Shown in pieces: positions 54,414 to 63,604 of a DNA stretch of 64,000 nucleotides (its first letter is position 1; every line of letters starts with the position of its first letter). Under the pieces are notes generated by a model, which was not told the DNA's origin, did no database searches, and saw nothing but the letters and a program-made list of their open reading frames with translations. The position numbers and the translations under genes are program-made. The DNA lies in contig JAXLUO010000004.1 in NCBI GenBank assembly GCA_046329495.1, positions 124,001 to 188,000 of the forward strand, given 5' to 3'. The stretch comes from Bog-950 sp046329495 (GTDB lineage: Bacteria > Bacteroidota > Bacteroidia > Chitinophagales > LD1).

Positions 54414-55448
54414 ATGAACAACCGGATAGCACATATAAAACAGGGAACAAGACAGGCGCTAAGCTTGCTGCTGTTGCTGTTGGCATTGGGCCTTACCGGT
54501 TGCTTTAAGGAAAAGGCCATTGCCCCTCCGGGTAACCACGGTGCAGCCCAAACAGGTATTGTGGATATGGGCCCCGGGTATGCCGATCAGTTCTTCTTTA
54601 GCTTGGCTACTAACAGCGTGGTAAGCACCAACTCGCGCATGGCCTACGACCTTATGTTTGAATGTAAACAGGGCCGTTACTACGTATGGTTAAATACCGC
54701 CAAGTTTATGAGCGTGTATAAAACTGATAAAACCGACTTTGCTCAGGTTACCTCGGCCGATACATCGAACCTTAGCTGGAAATACGAATTAGGTGCTTTT
54801 GAAGACGACTCCAACGCCATTGGTAAGTGGTGGGATTCCTTAACCCCGCTGCCGGTTTCAAACAACCGCGTTTACCTGGTGTTTCTGGGTTTAGATGCCG
54901 AGGGTAACTCGCTGGGCTGTATAAAGCTGAAGATTAACGGATTTAGCGCTGATAACTACAGTATCTCCTATGCCGCTATTGACGATGCCGTTGGCACCAC
55001 GCATCAAATAGCCAAGGACGACACCCGCAACTACAGCTACTTTACCTTTAACAACGGCGGTAGCGTAGTAAATATCGAGCCCGATAAAAGCACCTGGGAC
55101 CTTTGCTTTACCCGCTATACCGAAGTATTCTACGAGCCATATTACCTGCCCTACGAAGTAACAGGTGTGCTCAGCAATCCGGATAGGGTAGGAGCCTATA
55201 TGGACTCCACCATTAACTTCGATAGCTTTACCATTGCCGATTTTCAACCGGCATTACTTTCGTTCAAGCGCGATGCAGTGGGCTACAAATGGAAACGCTT
55301 TACTATTGGCGGCTCAGGCTACGCCGTATTACGCGACTGGAGTTTCTTCATCAAAGCTGATGAAGAGCGCTTCTACAAACTCCACTTCGTGACCTTCGTA
55401 AAAGACGGCGAAAACGGCCACTTTGTGTTCGATTACTTTAGGTTGTAA
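54414..55448 (+). CDS. HmuY-family lipoprotein
   Basis: This 344-residue lipoprotein (lipobox LTGC) has HmuY-like text: NIEPDKSTWDLCFTRYTEVFYEP and TGVLSNPDRVGAYMDS are hallmarks of the family. It starts one base after the receptor stop and so is surely co-translated. It is likely the surface haem-binding partner of the receptor. The first HmuY-like protein in this locus differs by its T9SS tail. Confidence 0.8.
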   Translation: MNNRIAHIKQGTRQALSLLLLLLALGLTGCFKEKAIAPPGNHGAAQTGIVDMGPGYADQFFFSLATNSVVSTNSRMAYDLMFECKQGRYYVWLNTAKFMSVYKTDKTDFAQVTSADTSNLSWKYELGAFEDDSNAIGKWWDSLTPLPVSNNRVYLVFLGLDAEGNSLGCIKLKINGFSADNYSISYAAIDDAVGTTHQIAKDDTRNYSYFTFNNGGSVVNIEPDKSTWDLCFTRYTEVFYEPYYLPYEVTGVLSNPDRVGAYMDSTINFDSFTIADFQPALLSFKRDAVGYKWKRFTIGGSGYAVLRDWSFFIKADEERFYKLHFVTFVKDGENGHFVFDYFRL

Positions 55449-55689
55449 ACGGAGGATTTACAGGATCACAGTAGGTATAAGGTAACGCTCTTAGAATGGC
55501 ACTAAAGAAATCAGCGTGTCTTTGCGAGCGATATTCCAATTCGTCCTCGTTTCTAGCATGGCCTTTGGCTGGGTTGACGAGGATGTAACCGGTTTGGCAT
55601 TTGCAATGCCATTTTCCATAATATCCAGAAGCGCTATACTTAGGCAGGCATTCGAGTTTTAGGGGCAGTTGTATTCCAATCCAAAATAT
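55449..55689. other. Non-coding gap after the HmuY locus
   Basis: No gene, hairpin terminator or promoter that I can support was found in this 241-base gap. Some words (GGCATTTGCAATGCC at about 55596-55611) are palindromic. Repeat copy B begins at about 55690. Confidence 0.4.
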
Positions 55690-56760
55690 CTTGTTAAAAT
55701 AGAAATAAAAAAAGAAACAAAACGTCTTTTATTATATCTTTGCATTAACTAAAGTTCATTGACATGCCTGTGTAACACTAATTTCAGCGGGAAAGACTAT
55801 TATTGCTCACGGTGGCATTAAAAGTCCTTTCGGTACAATCAGCTTGTTTTGCGAATAAATTGTCCCCATTTGCCATGCCCAATTGCGTCGCCAAGGGGGA
55901 CGAGAAAAAACAAGAGAAGCGGGGCTGTGGAATAGTCTTGTTTTTTCGGAGGGGGTAGGAAATGCATAACTGCTTTAAGATACCGCCTTGCCAGGTCTCA
56001 AACACATTACAATTCCATATATTTGTGCACGCAAAATCAACTGCACAAATGTGCACAAATGAAAACTCTGCTAATGTTTCCCGGTTTCCAATTAGAAGAA
56101 CTAATTAGCCGTGAACAGTGAACTGTTAACCGTGAACCTTTTTATGTGTAAAGAAGTGTAAGGTTAGCTTGAGTTTATCCTGTAAATCAACCTTCATCCT
56201 GCACATCCTGGTCAAAAAGTGTATAGGAGTGTAAAGTTTCATAACCTCTTAAGGCCTGCACAGTCATCGGATGACTTTTTGGGCAGGAGTAGTCCATTGC
56301 AGCCGATAGGCCCACTTGAGGAATAAGTCATCCGATGACTTATTGCGCCTTTGTGTGAAAAGCTCTTTTTTAATCCGTTTTAACACAAAAATCGCTTATA
56401 TGAAACTTTCTGTAACTTGTGCACAAGCAAAAACTTGCACAAGCATGCACAAGCAGTGTGGATAACCCTCTGTTTGCTGATCCCTAAAACAAAGCGCCAC
56501 CGTCTGTGTCCCCACAGACGGTTCAGAGTACCTAAGGAACAGCAAACTCATAACTCAGCACTCCTAACTCAAAACTAATAAAGTGTAACCCAATGTCAAT
56601 GTAACCTTTTGTAACCTTTTTCAGATGGAGGAAAGCTTTATCCCCCAAAAACAGCGTAAATCATAAAAATCAGTGTTTATCAGCGTTCTATTTTGTATTC
56701 GGTAAAGTGTAACCTTAACTCCAATGTAACCTTTTGTAACCTTTTTAATGACTGAATTAA
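55690..56760 (+). repeat. Long copy B of the modular non-coding repeat element
   Basis: The block order is the same as in copy A. It has a good promoter-like word (TATCTTTG at 55735-55742) and a hairpin core (55826-55967; arms 55905-55915 and 55936-55946). Next come a TGCACAAAT cluster (56022-56061), the inverted palindrome pair (56262-56277 and 56325-56340), a TGCACAAG cluster (56416-56455) and a TGTGGATAA site (56457-56465). GTAACCTTTT tandem units follow (56598-56624 and 56723-56750), with a CGTAAATCATAAAAATCAGTG word between them. The stretch 56222-56467 is nearly identical to 17465-17708. Extra REP-like text lies at 56165-56215 (CCTGTAAATC type). No conserved coding frame was seen. Confidence 0.8.
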
Positions 56761-56872
56761 GAGGGTGGGTTAGCCAGCCTAATGGTATCTATAATCTATA
56801 GCAATTCTACCTTCTGCCCTGGACATGAATTTGAGAATCTCATTTGTAAAATCCTGGTTTGCCGCCTAAAAC

Positions 56873-56905
56873 AAAAAACGCCCCCTGTTTCAGGAGGCGT
56901 TTTTT
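56873..56905 (-). terminator. Terminator for the T9SS paralogue gene
   Basis: AAAAAACGCC (56873-56882) pairs with GGCGTTTTTT (56896-56905). It lies 26 bases beyond the minus-strand stop at 56931. T-rich sequence flanks both sides, so it can act in either direction. Confidence 0.8.
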
Positions 56906-56930
56906 GCTTATTAGAAGAAGTTCAATTGAA

Positions 56931-57716
56931 TTACTGCACCGATATATTTCTGGTAGCAAAACCATTGGCAGTGCGTACCTGCAGGGTATAAATACCACGC
57001 GGCATGTTAGCCAGGTTAATGGTAGTGTTGTATAAGCCCAACACATCTATACGTTGGTTGTAAACTTCGCGGCCGGTAATGTCGCGGATGATAACTGCAC
57101 CGTCAACACGGCTTCCGCTGTTCAGGATAAATTCAAACACACCGTTGTTCGGATTCGGACGAACAGTAATGGCTGAATTCAGGTCGCTGTTAAATTCATT
57201 GATTGCTGTTGTGTGGCAAGGATCGCCTGCCTGGGCAATAACATCCAGGTAGTAACCGCCAAATGGAGAAAACTGGTTCAAATTGCCATTGTAAACATAG
57301 TGAGTATCGATTGGCGATGTTACGTGGAACCACACGGTACCGCGGGCAGTTAAGTTGTAACGGCCAACAGGATCGGAAGTAGTGCCGAAGAAACGAACAC
57401 AACCATTGCCACCACCAGGTAATACGTCAGGATTTTTAGACCAGTTAATGCCAATTGGCAGTCCAGATATTGAATCCATACGAACAGAATCAACAGTAAC
57501 CAGCACGCTAAAACCTGCGATAGATACGGTGCCGTCAGTTTGCACTTTACCCTGAATAGTTTGATCGTAAGCAACGTTTTGAACCAAGCAAGGTAATTGA
57601 TCGGCAGCCGGGCTGGCGCCGGGTGTGGTTTGGGCCTGTGGATCGATGGTGCACTGTGCAGAAGCAAAACCTGCTGTGGCCAGTAACGCCAAAAGCGAAA
57701 AATAGAACTTTTTCAT
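56931..57716 (-). CDS. Secreted T9SS type A protein, paralogue 1
   Basis: This 261-residue protein has a signal peptide (to FASA). An uncharacterised domain follows, with LPCLVQNVAYDQTIQGKV, GLPIGINWSKNPDVLPGGGNGCVRFFGTTSDPVGRY and HTTAINEFNSDLN. A T9SS type A sorting domain ends it (VRPNPNNGVFEFILNSG). It shares the whole layout with the gene at 57760-58584, so the two are tandem duplicates. The conserved Cys residues in the domain may form disulfides. The function is unknown. Confidence 0.8.
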   Translation of the reverse strand: MKKFYFSLLALLATAGFASAQCTIDPQAQTTPGASPAADQLPCLVQNVAYDQTIQGKVQTDGTVSIAGFSVLVTVDSVRMDSISGLPIGINWSKNPDVLPGGGNGCVRFFGTTSDPVGRYNLTARGTVWFHVTSPIDTHYVYNGNLNQFSPFGGYYLDVIAQAGDPCHTTAINEFNSDLNSAITVRPNPNNGVFEFILNSGSRVDGAVIIRDITGREVYNQRIDVLGLYNTTINLANMPRGIYTLQVRTANGFATRNISVQ

Positions 57717-57759
57717 TTTAAGTGATATTGGGTTTTTGTTATGAATTAATTTAATGTAA

Positions 57760-58584
57760 TTACTCTACCGAAATGCTTTTAGAAGCCATACCTGTAGTTG
57801 TTTTAAACTGCACAGTGTAAAGGCCCGGAGCATGCTTGCCTAAGTCAACGGTTGTTTGGTATTGGCCTTGTGCCATTACATCCTGGCGGAACACCACCTG
57901 GCCTAATGCATCAACCACTAATAACTGACCATCGGTGCGGCTACCGGTATTCAGTTGAAATTGGAACACTCCGTTGCTTGGGTTAGGATATACACGCATG
58001 GCGGCATTCAGTTCAGCATTGATAATGCCTGAAGGTGCAGCAGGGCGGCATTGGTCGCCGGGGTTAATAACATCTAAGGAAGCGCTGAATGGATTTTGAG
58101 GAGCGCTTTGCACAGTTGCAAAATCAACGGTGGTATCGCCATCAAAATATGGAGGGAAAGGCATTCCGTGTAAGGTCATACGGCCATGGAAGGTAATAGG
58201 GTAATTGCCTACAGGATCGGTGGTGTTGCCAAAAAGCTCTGAACAGCCATTATCGCCACCATATAACACGCCGGAAAACGGACGGATCATGTAATTAATG
58301 CCTTGGGGGAAACCTGTTAATGAATCAATTACTACGGAGTCGATGGTCATAACAAAAGAAAAGGGTAGCGACGGAACCAGCGTTTGCAAATCAATACTGG
58401 TTGGCACCTTAATCTGTATTACCTGATCGTATGCGTTGCCTCTTTCCACACACGGCAATGAATCAGGACGAGGGTTAAAGAAATCGGTATTGGAAGAATC
58501 AATGGTGCAGGCTATGCCCTGATTTCCGGCAAAAGCAAAGGCCATTGCAAATAAAGAAGTTACAGTGAGGAGGAGTTTTTTCAT
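57760..58584 (-). CDS. Secreted T9SS type A protein, paralogue 2
   Basis: This 274-residue protein starts MKKLLLTVTSLF (start at 58584; the longer frame to 58668 would put a second hydrophobic stretch before the signal). It has the same domain as paralogue 1: LPCVERGNAYDQVIQIKVPT, GFPQGINYMIRPFSGVLYGGDNGCSELFGNTTDPVGNY. The sorting domain is VYPNPSNGVFQFQLNTGSR. The gap between the two genes is 43 bases, so they are probably one transcript. Confidence 0.8.
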   Translation of the reverse strand: MKKLLLTVTSLFAMAFAFAGNQGIACTIDSSNTDFFNPRPDSLPCVERGNAYDQVIQIKVPTSIDLQTLVPSLPFSFVMTIDSVVIDSLTGFPQGINYMIRPFSGVLYGGDNGCSELFGNTTDPVGNYPITFHGRMTLHGMPFPPYFDGDTTVDFATVQSAPQNPFSASLDVINPGDQCRPAAPSGIINAELNAAMRVYPNPSNGVFQFQLNTGSRTDGQLLVVDALGQVVFRQDVMAQGQYQTTVDLGKHAPGLYTVQFKTTTGMASKSISVE

Positions 58585-58635
58585 TCTTGTTTTTTTGAAC
58601 GCTGTGAAGATAGTAAATGAGAATCCAAATAAAAA

Positions 58636-58664
58636 GAATATGACAGGAATATCCTGCCATATTC
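58636..58664 (-). terminator. Terminator for fumC
   Basis: GAATATG-A-CAGGA (58636-58648) pairs with TCCTG-C-CATATTC (about 58652-58664) with one mismatch. On the minus strand it is followed by TTTTTATT, 23 bases after the fumC stop. Confidence 0.7.
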
Positions 58665-58686
58665 TCAAAGATTAAGGTTCAATTGA

Positions 58687-60087
58687 TTAGTCGATTTTAC
58701 CAACCATCGTTTTAGGGTCCACCCATTCATCAAATTGTTCGGAGGTGAGGTAGCCTAAATCAAGGGCTGTTTGCTTTAAGGTTTTACCTTGTTTATGCGC
58801 GGTTTGAGCAATTTCTGCAGCCTTGTAATAACCTATTTTGGTATTCAGGGCTGTTACCAGCATTAGGCTGTTATCAAGGTTGGTTTTAATGTTGTCTTCC
58901 AGCGGGCGGATACCAACAGCGCACTTATCGTTAAACGAGTGGCAAACATCGCCTATTAAGCGGGCTGAATGCAGGAAGTTGTAGATCATCACCGGCTTAA
59001 AGACGTTTAATTCGAAGTGACCGGTTGCGCCACCTACGTTAATAGCTACATCGTTACCTAAAACCTGTGCTGCCACCATGGTCATGGCTTCGCACTGGGT
59101 AGGGTTAACCTTACCCGGCATAATGCTGCTACCCGGTTCGTTATCGGGTATATATATTTCACCAATACCGCAACGTGGGCCTGATGCAAGTAGGCGTATA
59201 TCGTTAGCAATCTTCATTAGCGAACATGCCACAGTTTTTAAAGCGCCATGGGCTTCTACAATAGCATCGTGTGCCGCTAAGGCTTCAAACTTGTTTTCGG
59301 CAGTTACAAATGGCAGGCCGGTTAAAGCAGCAATATGCTTAGCAACATTTACATCGTAATTGGGGGGTGTGTTGATACCGGTACCTACTGCAGTGCCACC
59401 TAAAGCTAATTCTGCCAAGTGTGCCATGGTGTGCTCAATTGCCTTAATGCCGTGGTTTAATTGCGATACGTAGCCGGAAAGCTCCTGACCCAACGTGAGC
59501 GGCGTAGCATCCATCAGGTGCGTACGGCCAATTTTCACAATGTGCATGTATTCCTTGCTCTTGGCCGCCAGTGTACCGCGCAGCGCCTTAATGCCCGGAA
59601 TGGTCTGCTCTACTAATATCTGGTAGGCTGCAATGTGCATAGCAGTTGGGAAAGTGTCGTTGGAGCTTTGTGACTTATTTACGTCGTCGTTCGGGTGAAC
59701 CAGTTTCTTTTCGTCGAGCAGGCTTCCGCCTAATAAAACGTGTGCACGGTAAGCTACAACCTCGTTTACGTTCATGTTGCTTTGCGTGCCTGAGCCTGTT
59801 TGCCAAACCACCAGTGGAAACTGATCATTAAGTTTGCCTTCCAGAATTTCATCGCATACCTTGCCGATGATCTCGCATTTGTCGGCTGGTAGCACACCTG
59901 CTTCAAGATTTGTAAGTGCTGCAGCCTTTTTAAGGTAGGCAAAAGCACGGATAATTTCCTTTGGCATCTTGTTGATGTCCTGGGCTATCTTAAAGTTTTC
60001 GATTGAACGCTGGGTTTGAGCCCCCCAGTATACATGAGCGGGAACTTCCACAACACCCATGGTATCCTTTTCCTTTCTGAATTCCAT
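58687..60087 (-). CDS. fumC: Fumarate hydratase class II
   Basis: This 466-residue enzyme has family marks DTMGVVEVPAHVYWGAQTQRS near the start, SSNDTFPTAMHIA, the GRTHLMDATPLTLGQE active-site region and the superfamily signature GSSIMPGKVNPTQCEAM. It hydrates fumarate to malate in the TCA cycle as a tetramer without an iron-sulfur cluster. Length is normal and no key residue is missing. It is transcribed alone with its own terminator. Confidence 0.95.
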   Translation of the reverse strand: MEFRKEKDTMGVVEVPAHVYWGAQTQRSIENFKIAQDINKMPKEIIRAFAYLKKAAALTNLEAGVLPADKCEIIGKVCDEILEGKLNDQFPLVVWQTGSGTQSNMNVNEVVAYRAHVLLGGSLLDEKKLVHPNDDVNKSQSSNDTFPTAMHIAAYQILVEQTIPGIKALRGTLAAKSKEYMHIVKIGRTHLMDATPLTLGQELSGYVSQLNHGIKAIEHTMAHLAELALGGTAVGTGINTPPNYDVNVAKHIAALTGLPFVTAENKFEALAAHDAIVEAHGALKTVACSLMKIANDIRLLASGPRCGIGEIYIPDNEPGSSIMPGKVNPTQCEAMTMVAAQVLGNDVAINVGGATGHFELNVFKPVMIYNFLHSARLIGDVCHSFNDKCAVGIRPLEDNIKTNLDNSLMLVTALNTKIGYYKAAEIAQTAHKQGKTLKQTALDLGYLTSEQFDEWVDPKTMVGKID

Positions 60088-60294
60088 TTGCTGGCTTTTA
60101 ATAGTTGAAAATCGCCGGCGAAGTTAGTGCGAGGGGGCGGCTTTACAAGAGATGAGATTTTTTTTATCCAAAATCTTATTTAGAGCCGTTCCAAATAATA
60201 CTTTCGCTTTTCAATAATTAAAGTTGCGGGCACCGGCAGCCTGATTAAAACTCGTTCCGGAACGCAAAACTGCTGGCAGGGCTTACTTAAAAAA

Positions 60295-60489
60295 ATGAAT
60301 TCTAATACCACCGACAATAGCGGTTCAAAATCCGGAATACTTAAATGGGCCAAGAAGGGAGGCATTCTTATTTTCCTTTTCTTCTTGCTGAAAGGTATCG
60401 GCTGGTTGGTTTTACTTGGCTTATTGCTCTTCGGTATTTTGGACGAAGCCACCATTGACCGCATAAAACATGCGGTGCCCTTATTCTAA
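60295..60489 (+). CDS. Small single-helix membrane protein
   Basis: This 64-residue protein has a basic, Ser/Asn-rich N-terminus. One long hydrophobic segment follows (ILIFLFFLLKGIGWLVLLGLLLFGIL, residues ~24-49), with a short amphipathic tail. The GIGWLVLLGLL pattern is known from short, poorly studied Bacteroidota proteins. It lies 57 bases before the cytidine deaminase gene on the same strand. The function is unknown. Confidence 0.55.
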   Translation: MNSNTTDNSGSKSGILKWAKKGGILIFLFFLLKGIGWLVLLGLLLFGILDEATIDRIKHAVPLF

Positions 60490-60546
60490 ATTGCCGGGTT
60501 CATATTCGGTGCTTCTTTTTGCTTTACTTTGTAGTAAATCGCCGGA

Positions 60547-61029
60547 ATGAAAAAACTTGAACTGCGTTTTACACTGGATACCTATTCCACCAAAAAGGAA
60601 TTGCCTGCTGATGAGGCTGCACTACTTGAGTCTGCCAGGGCCGCACTTAAAAAGGCCTATGCCCCGTATTCGGGTTTTAAAGTGGGTGCAGCAGCATTGC
60701 TTGAAAATGGTGAAATACTAACCGGCACCAATCAGGAAAACGCCTCTTTCCCTGCAGGCATCTGTGCCGAAGGAACGGTATTTAGCGCAGCGGCCTCCCT
60801 CTTTCCCGATGTGGCAATCCGTAAACTGGCCATTACGGTTAAGGCAAATTCACACGTAGTAGATCACCCTGTTGCCCCCTGTGGCATCTGCAGGCAACGT
60901 ATACTGGAACACGAAAACAGGTTTAAAAAGCCCGTGCGTATTATTATAATGGGAGAGAAGGGTAGCGTATTTGCCATGGACTCAGTAAAGGTTATCCTGC
61001 CACTTTATTTTTCTAAAAGCGACTTATAA
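60547..61029 (+). CDS. cdd: Cytidine deaminase
   Basis: This 160-residue deaminase has the zinc site Cys73-Ala-Glu75 and Cys112/Cys115 (PCGICRQ), the three-cysteine form found in small tetrameric cytidine deaminases. The substrate region YAPYSGFKVGAAALLENGEILTGTNQENASFPAGICAE is intact. It converts cytidine and deoxycytidine to uridine forms for pyrimidine salvage. The next gene begins 5 bases after its stop. Confidence 0.92.
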   Translation: MKKLELRFTLDTYSTKKELPADEAALLESARAALKKAYAPYSGFKVGAAALLENGEILTGTNQENASFPAGICAEGTVFSAAASLFPDVAIRKLAITVKANSHVVDHPVAPCGICRQRILEHENRFKKPVRIIIMGEKGSVFAMDSVKVILPLYFSKSDL

Positions 61030-61034
61030 GAAAC

Positions 61035-61562
61035 ATGGCCTCAGAAGAACACAAAAAATTCCATGATTTTATTGCACGGAATGAAAGCGATTTTGACCGC
61101 ATTAACGATTTCTTTTCCGAAAATATTGATGATGATGAACTGCTTACGCAAATATTAAAGGAAGGTGAAACTTCGGAAATTACTATTGGGCAAAAGGTAG
61201 CCGATAAAGTGGCTTCGTTCGGCGGTAGCTGGACCTTTATAATCTCCTTCGGGCTAATACTTATTGTATGGATCATTATTAACTCGGTAGTGTTAATTAC
61301 CCGTCCATTTGATCCCTATCCTTTCATTCTGCTTAACCTGGTTTTAAGTTGTTTAGCGGCGCTTCAAGCCCCGGTTATTATGATGAGTCAAAACCGGCAG
61401 GAAGAAAAGGACCGCATGCGTGCCCAACACGATTACTTGATAAATTTGAAAGCCGAACTTGAAATACGGAATCTTCAAACCAATATGCGCAACCTGTTCG
61501 AAATACAGAAGAAGCAACTGGAATTAATGAACCAAATAAAGAATGATATAAATAAAAAATAA
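61035..61562 (+). CDS. DUF1003 membrane protein
   Basis: This 175-residue protein has a soluble N-terminus, the DUF1003 core (KVADKVASFGGSWTFIISFGLILIVWIIINS ... FDPYPFILLNLVLSCLAALQAPVIMMSQNRQ) with two membrane helices, and a helical C-terminal tail of about 50 residues. The family is widespread and its function is unknown. It directly follows cdd, likely on the same message. Confidence 0.85.
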   Translation: MASEEHKKFHDFIARNESDFDRINDFFSENIDDDELLTQILKEGETSEITIGQKVADKVASFGGSWTFIISFGLILIVWIIINSVVLITRPFDPYPFILLNLVLSCLAALQAPVIMMSQNRQEEKDRMRAQHDYLINLKAELEIRNLQTNMRNLFEIQKKQLELMNQIKNDINKK

Positions 61563-61710
61563 ATATGTGGATGCAATCCGGAAGCAAAAGGTTGCTTTCG
61601 GATTTTATGAAACTGTTATTTAATTTTCCTTCATTTTCCTTTGTTCTTGCTTTAATGCTGTGTATTTTTAGCACATCATAATTTACTCACGCTAAACAAA
61701 GGATCCAAGC

Positions 61711-63549
61711 ATGAAAAAACTTCAACTCCTGGCAGTTGTGGTGTTAATGGCGCTGTTTGCAACGGCCCAATCGCCTCAATTAATGAATTACCAGGGTGTA
61801 GCCCGCGATAATGCAGGCAACCCCAAAATCAATCAATCCATTTCTTTACGCATCAGCATTTTAAGCGGCTCGCCTACCGGCACTGCCGAATATGTTGAAA
61901 CACAAACTACCTCTACCAATCAGTTTGGTTTATTCTCCGTGCAGGTGGGTGGCGGTACTGCGGTACAAGGCACTCTGGCCGGCGTTAACTGGGGTGGTGG
62001 TTCTAAATACATGAAGGTAGAGGCTGATTTTGCCGGCGGTAGTAACTATACTTCTATGGGTACATCTCAATTAGTGAGCGTACCTTATGCCTTATATGCT
62101 GCTAATGGCGGTGGCGGCGGTGGTAATACCGGTGCTACAGGTCCACAAGGCCCTGCAGGTGTTACAGGCGCTACTGGTCCACAAGGTGCGCAAGGCACCC
62201 AGGGTAACCCCGGTGTAACCGGACCTACGGGTCCAACCGGCCCTCAAGGTAGTGGCGGCGGAGCCACAGGCGCTACCGGCCCAACTGGTCCGATTGGCCC
62301 AACAGGTGCAACGGGTAGCGGTGGCGGAGCCACAGGTGCTACTGGTGCTACAGGCTTACAAGGTAACCCCGGCGCTACAGGCGCAACCGGTTTACAGGGT
62401 AACCCCGGTGTAACAGGTGCTACTGGCGCAACCGGAGCTCCGGGCGCTACAGGTGCCACAGGTAATACCGGCCTTCAAGGTGTAACCGGTGCTACCGGCG
62501 CAACTGGTGTAACAGGTGCCACGGGCGCTACCGGTGCTACAGGCGTTGGTGTTACCGGTCCTACAGGCCCAAGTGGTTCAGCTACTTTAAGCGGAGGCAC
62601 TACCAACTTTGTAACCAAATGGACCAGCGCTACTACCGTAGGCGTTTCTCAAATATTTGATGCCGGTGCTAACATTGGTGTTGGCACTACTACACCAACC
62701 GATTTCCTGCATTTACATAAAAACTCAGCTGCTTATGTGGGTATCAATATGACCAATACTACTACCGGTACTACTGCAGCAGACGGTTGGTATATCGGTA
62801 TGAACTCAGCCAGCGGCGATGGTTTAATTTATGGTGCCGAAAACCAACCATTCTACATTTATACAAATGCTTTAGAACGTTTGCGCATTGCAGCAACAGG
62901 TGAAGTTGGTATAGGCACGGCAACACCGGCAACCGCATTACATGTAGTTGGCCGTGGTTTCTTTGTAGATGCTAACTCAGGTTCTGATAGCACTGCTTCA
63001 GCCCTCCGTGCCCAATCTACAACTACTGCTCCAAGCTGGGTTTCAGTGTCATTCGATAACGACTTGGGTTATGCAGCAGGTAAAATATTTTATAACGGTG
63101 GTGTTAATCCTGGATCGTTCTTGTTTTTGGATGGATCAGGTATTAACAACGTGAACTGCACTGCCTTAGCTTTTAACGCAACCAGCGATATCACCAAGAA
63201 GCGCGACATTACCCACTTAACCAATGCCGATTTTGCTTCTTACATGGAGCAAATCCGTAAGGTGGAATCAATCACCTATCGTTACAAAGCAGGTGATGAT
63301 GGCAAACTGCACTTAGGCTTCAGCGCACAATCCCTGCCAGCCGAAGTTCGTACCATTATACCTTCTACCAGCCGCACCAACAACGAACCTACAGGCGTAG
63401 CTGTTAACCTGAACGATATGACCGGCCTGTTATTAACCGGCGTTAAAGCGCTTGATAACAACCAACAACAACTGCTGGAAACCATCAGCAAACTGCAACA
63501 GCAAATTGAGCAGTTAGAAAAGAAAGTAAACGAGTTACAAAACCGTTAA
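61711..63549 (+). CDS. Collagen-like fibre protein with S74 autoprocessing domain
   Basis: This 612-residue secreted protein has a signal peptide (to ATAQ). An N-terminal beta domain (MNYQGVARDNAGNPKINQSISLRISIL ... YALYAANG) follows. Collagen-like Gly-X-Y repeats cover ~136-285, mostly GATGAT, GPTGPT and GLQGNP. A middle beta region comes next, then an S74-like intramolecular chaperone domain from ~491 (SDITKKRDITHL ... YRYKAGDDGKLHLGFSAQSLP) and a C-terminal coiled coil. The S74 domain, known from phage tail spikes and some cell-surface fibres, trims itself after helping trimer assembly. The classic SDxRLKxxI start is changed to SDITKKRDI. It is probably a trimeric surface fibre. No T9SS domain is evident. 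Confidence 0.85.
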   Translation: MKKLQLLAVVVLMALFATAQSPQLMNYQGVARDNAGNPKINQSISLRISILSGSPTGTAEYVETQTTSTNQFGLFSVQVGGGTAVQGTLAGVNWGGGSKYMKVEADFAGGSNYTSMGTSQLVSVPYALYAANGGGGGGNTGATGPQGPAGVTGATGPQGAQGTQGNPGVTGPTGPTGPQGSGGGATGATGPTGPIGPTGATGSGGGATGATGATGLQGNPGATGATGLQGNPGVTGATGATGAPGATGATGNTGLQGVTGATGATGVTGATGATGATGVGVTGPTGPSGSATLSGGTTNFVTKWTSATTVGVSQIFDAGANIGVGTTTPTDFLHLHKNSAAYVGINMTNTTTGTTAADGWYIGMNSASGDGLIYGAENQPFYIYTNALERLRIAATGEVGIGTATPATALHVVGRGFFVDANSGSDSTASALRAQSTTTAPSWVSVSFDNDLGYAAGKIFYNGGVNPGSFLFLDGSGINNVNCTALAFNATSDITKKRDITHLTNADFASYMEQIRKVESITYRYKAGDDGKLHLGFSAQSLPAEVRTIIPSTSRTNNEPTGVAVNLNDMTGLLLTGVKALDNNQQQLLETISKLQQQIEQLEKKVNELQNR

Positions 63550-63571
63550 TCACGGTTCGCACTAACAAAGG

Positions 63572-63601
63572 AAAGCCGCCCCTGAAAAGGCGGCTTTTTT
63601 A
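63572..63601. terminator. Terminator between the fibre gene and menA
   Basis: AAAGCCGCC (63572-63580) pairs with GGCGGCTTT (63589-63597), followed by a T run. The genes on either side converge, so it may serve both. Confidence 0.85.
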
Positions 63602-63604
63602 TTG

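Noticed and set aside
52115..55448. SusC/SusD-type polysaccharide utilisation locus
   Set aside because: The receptor has a SusC-like carboxypeptidase domain, but there is no SusD-like protein and no glycan enzyme. The neighbours are HmuY-family.
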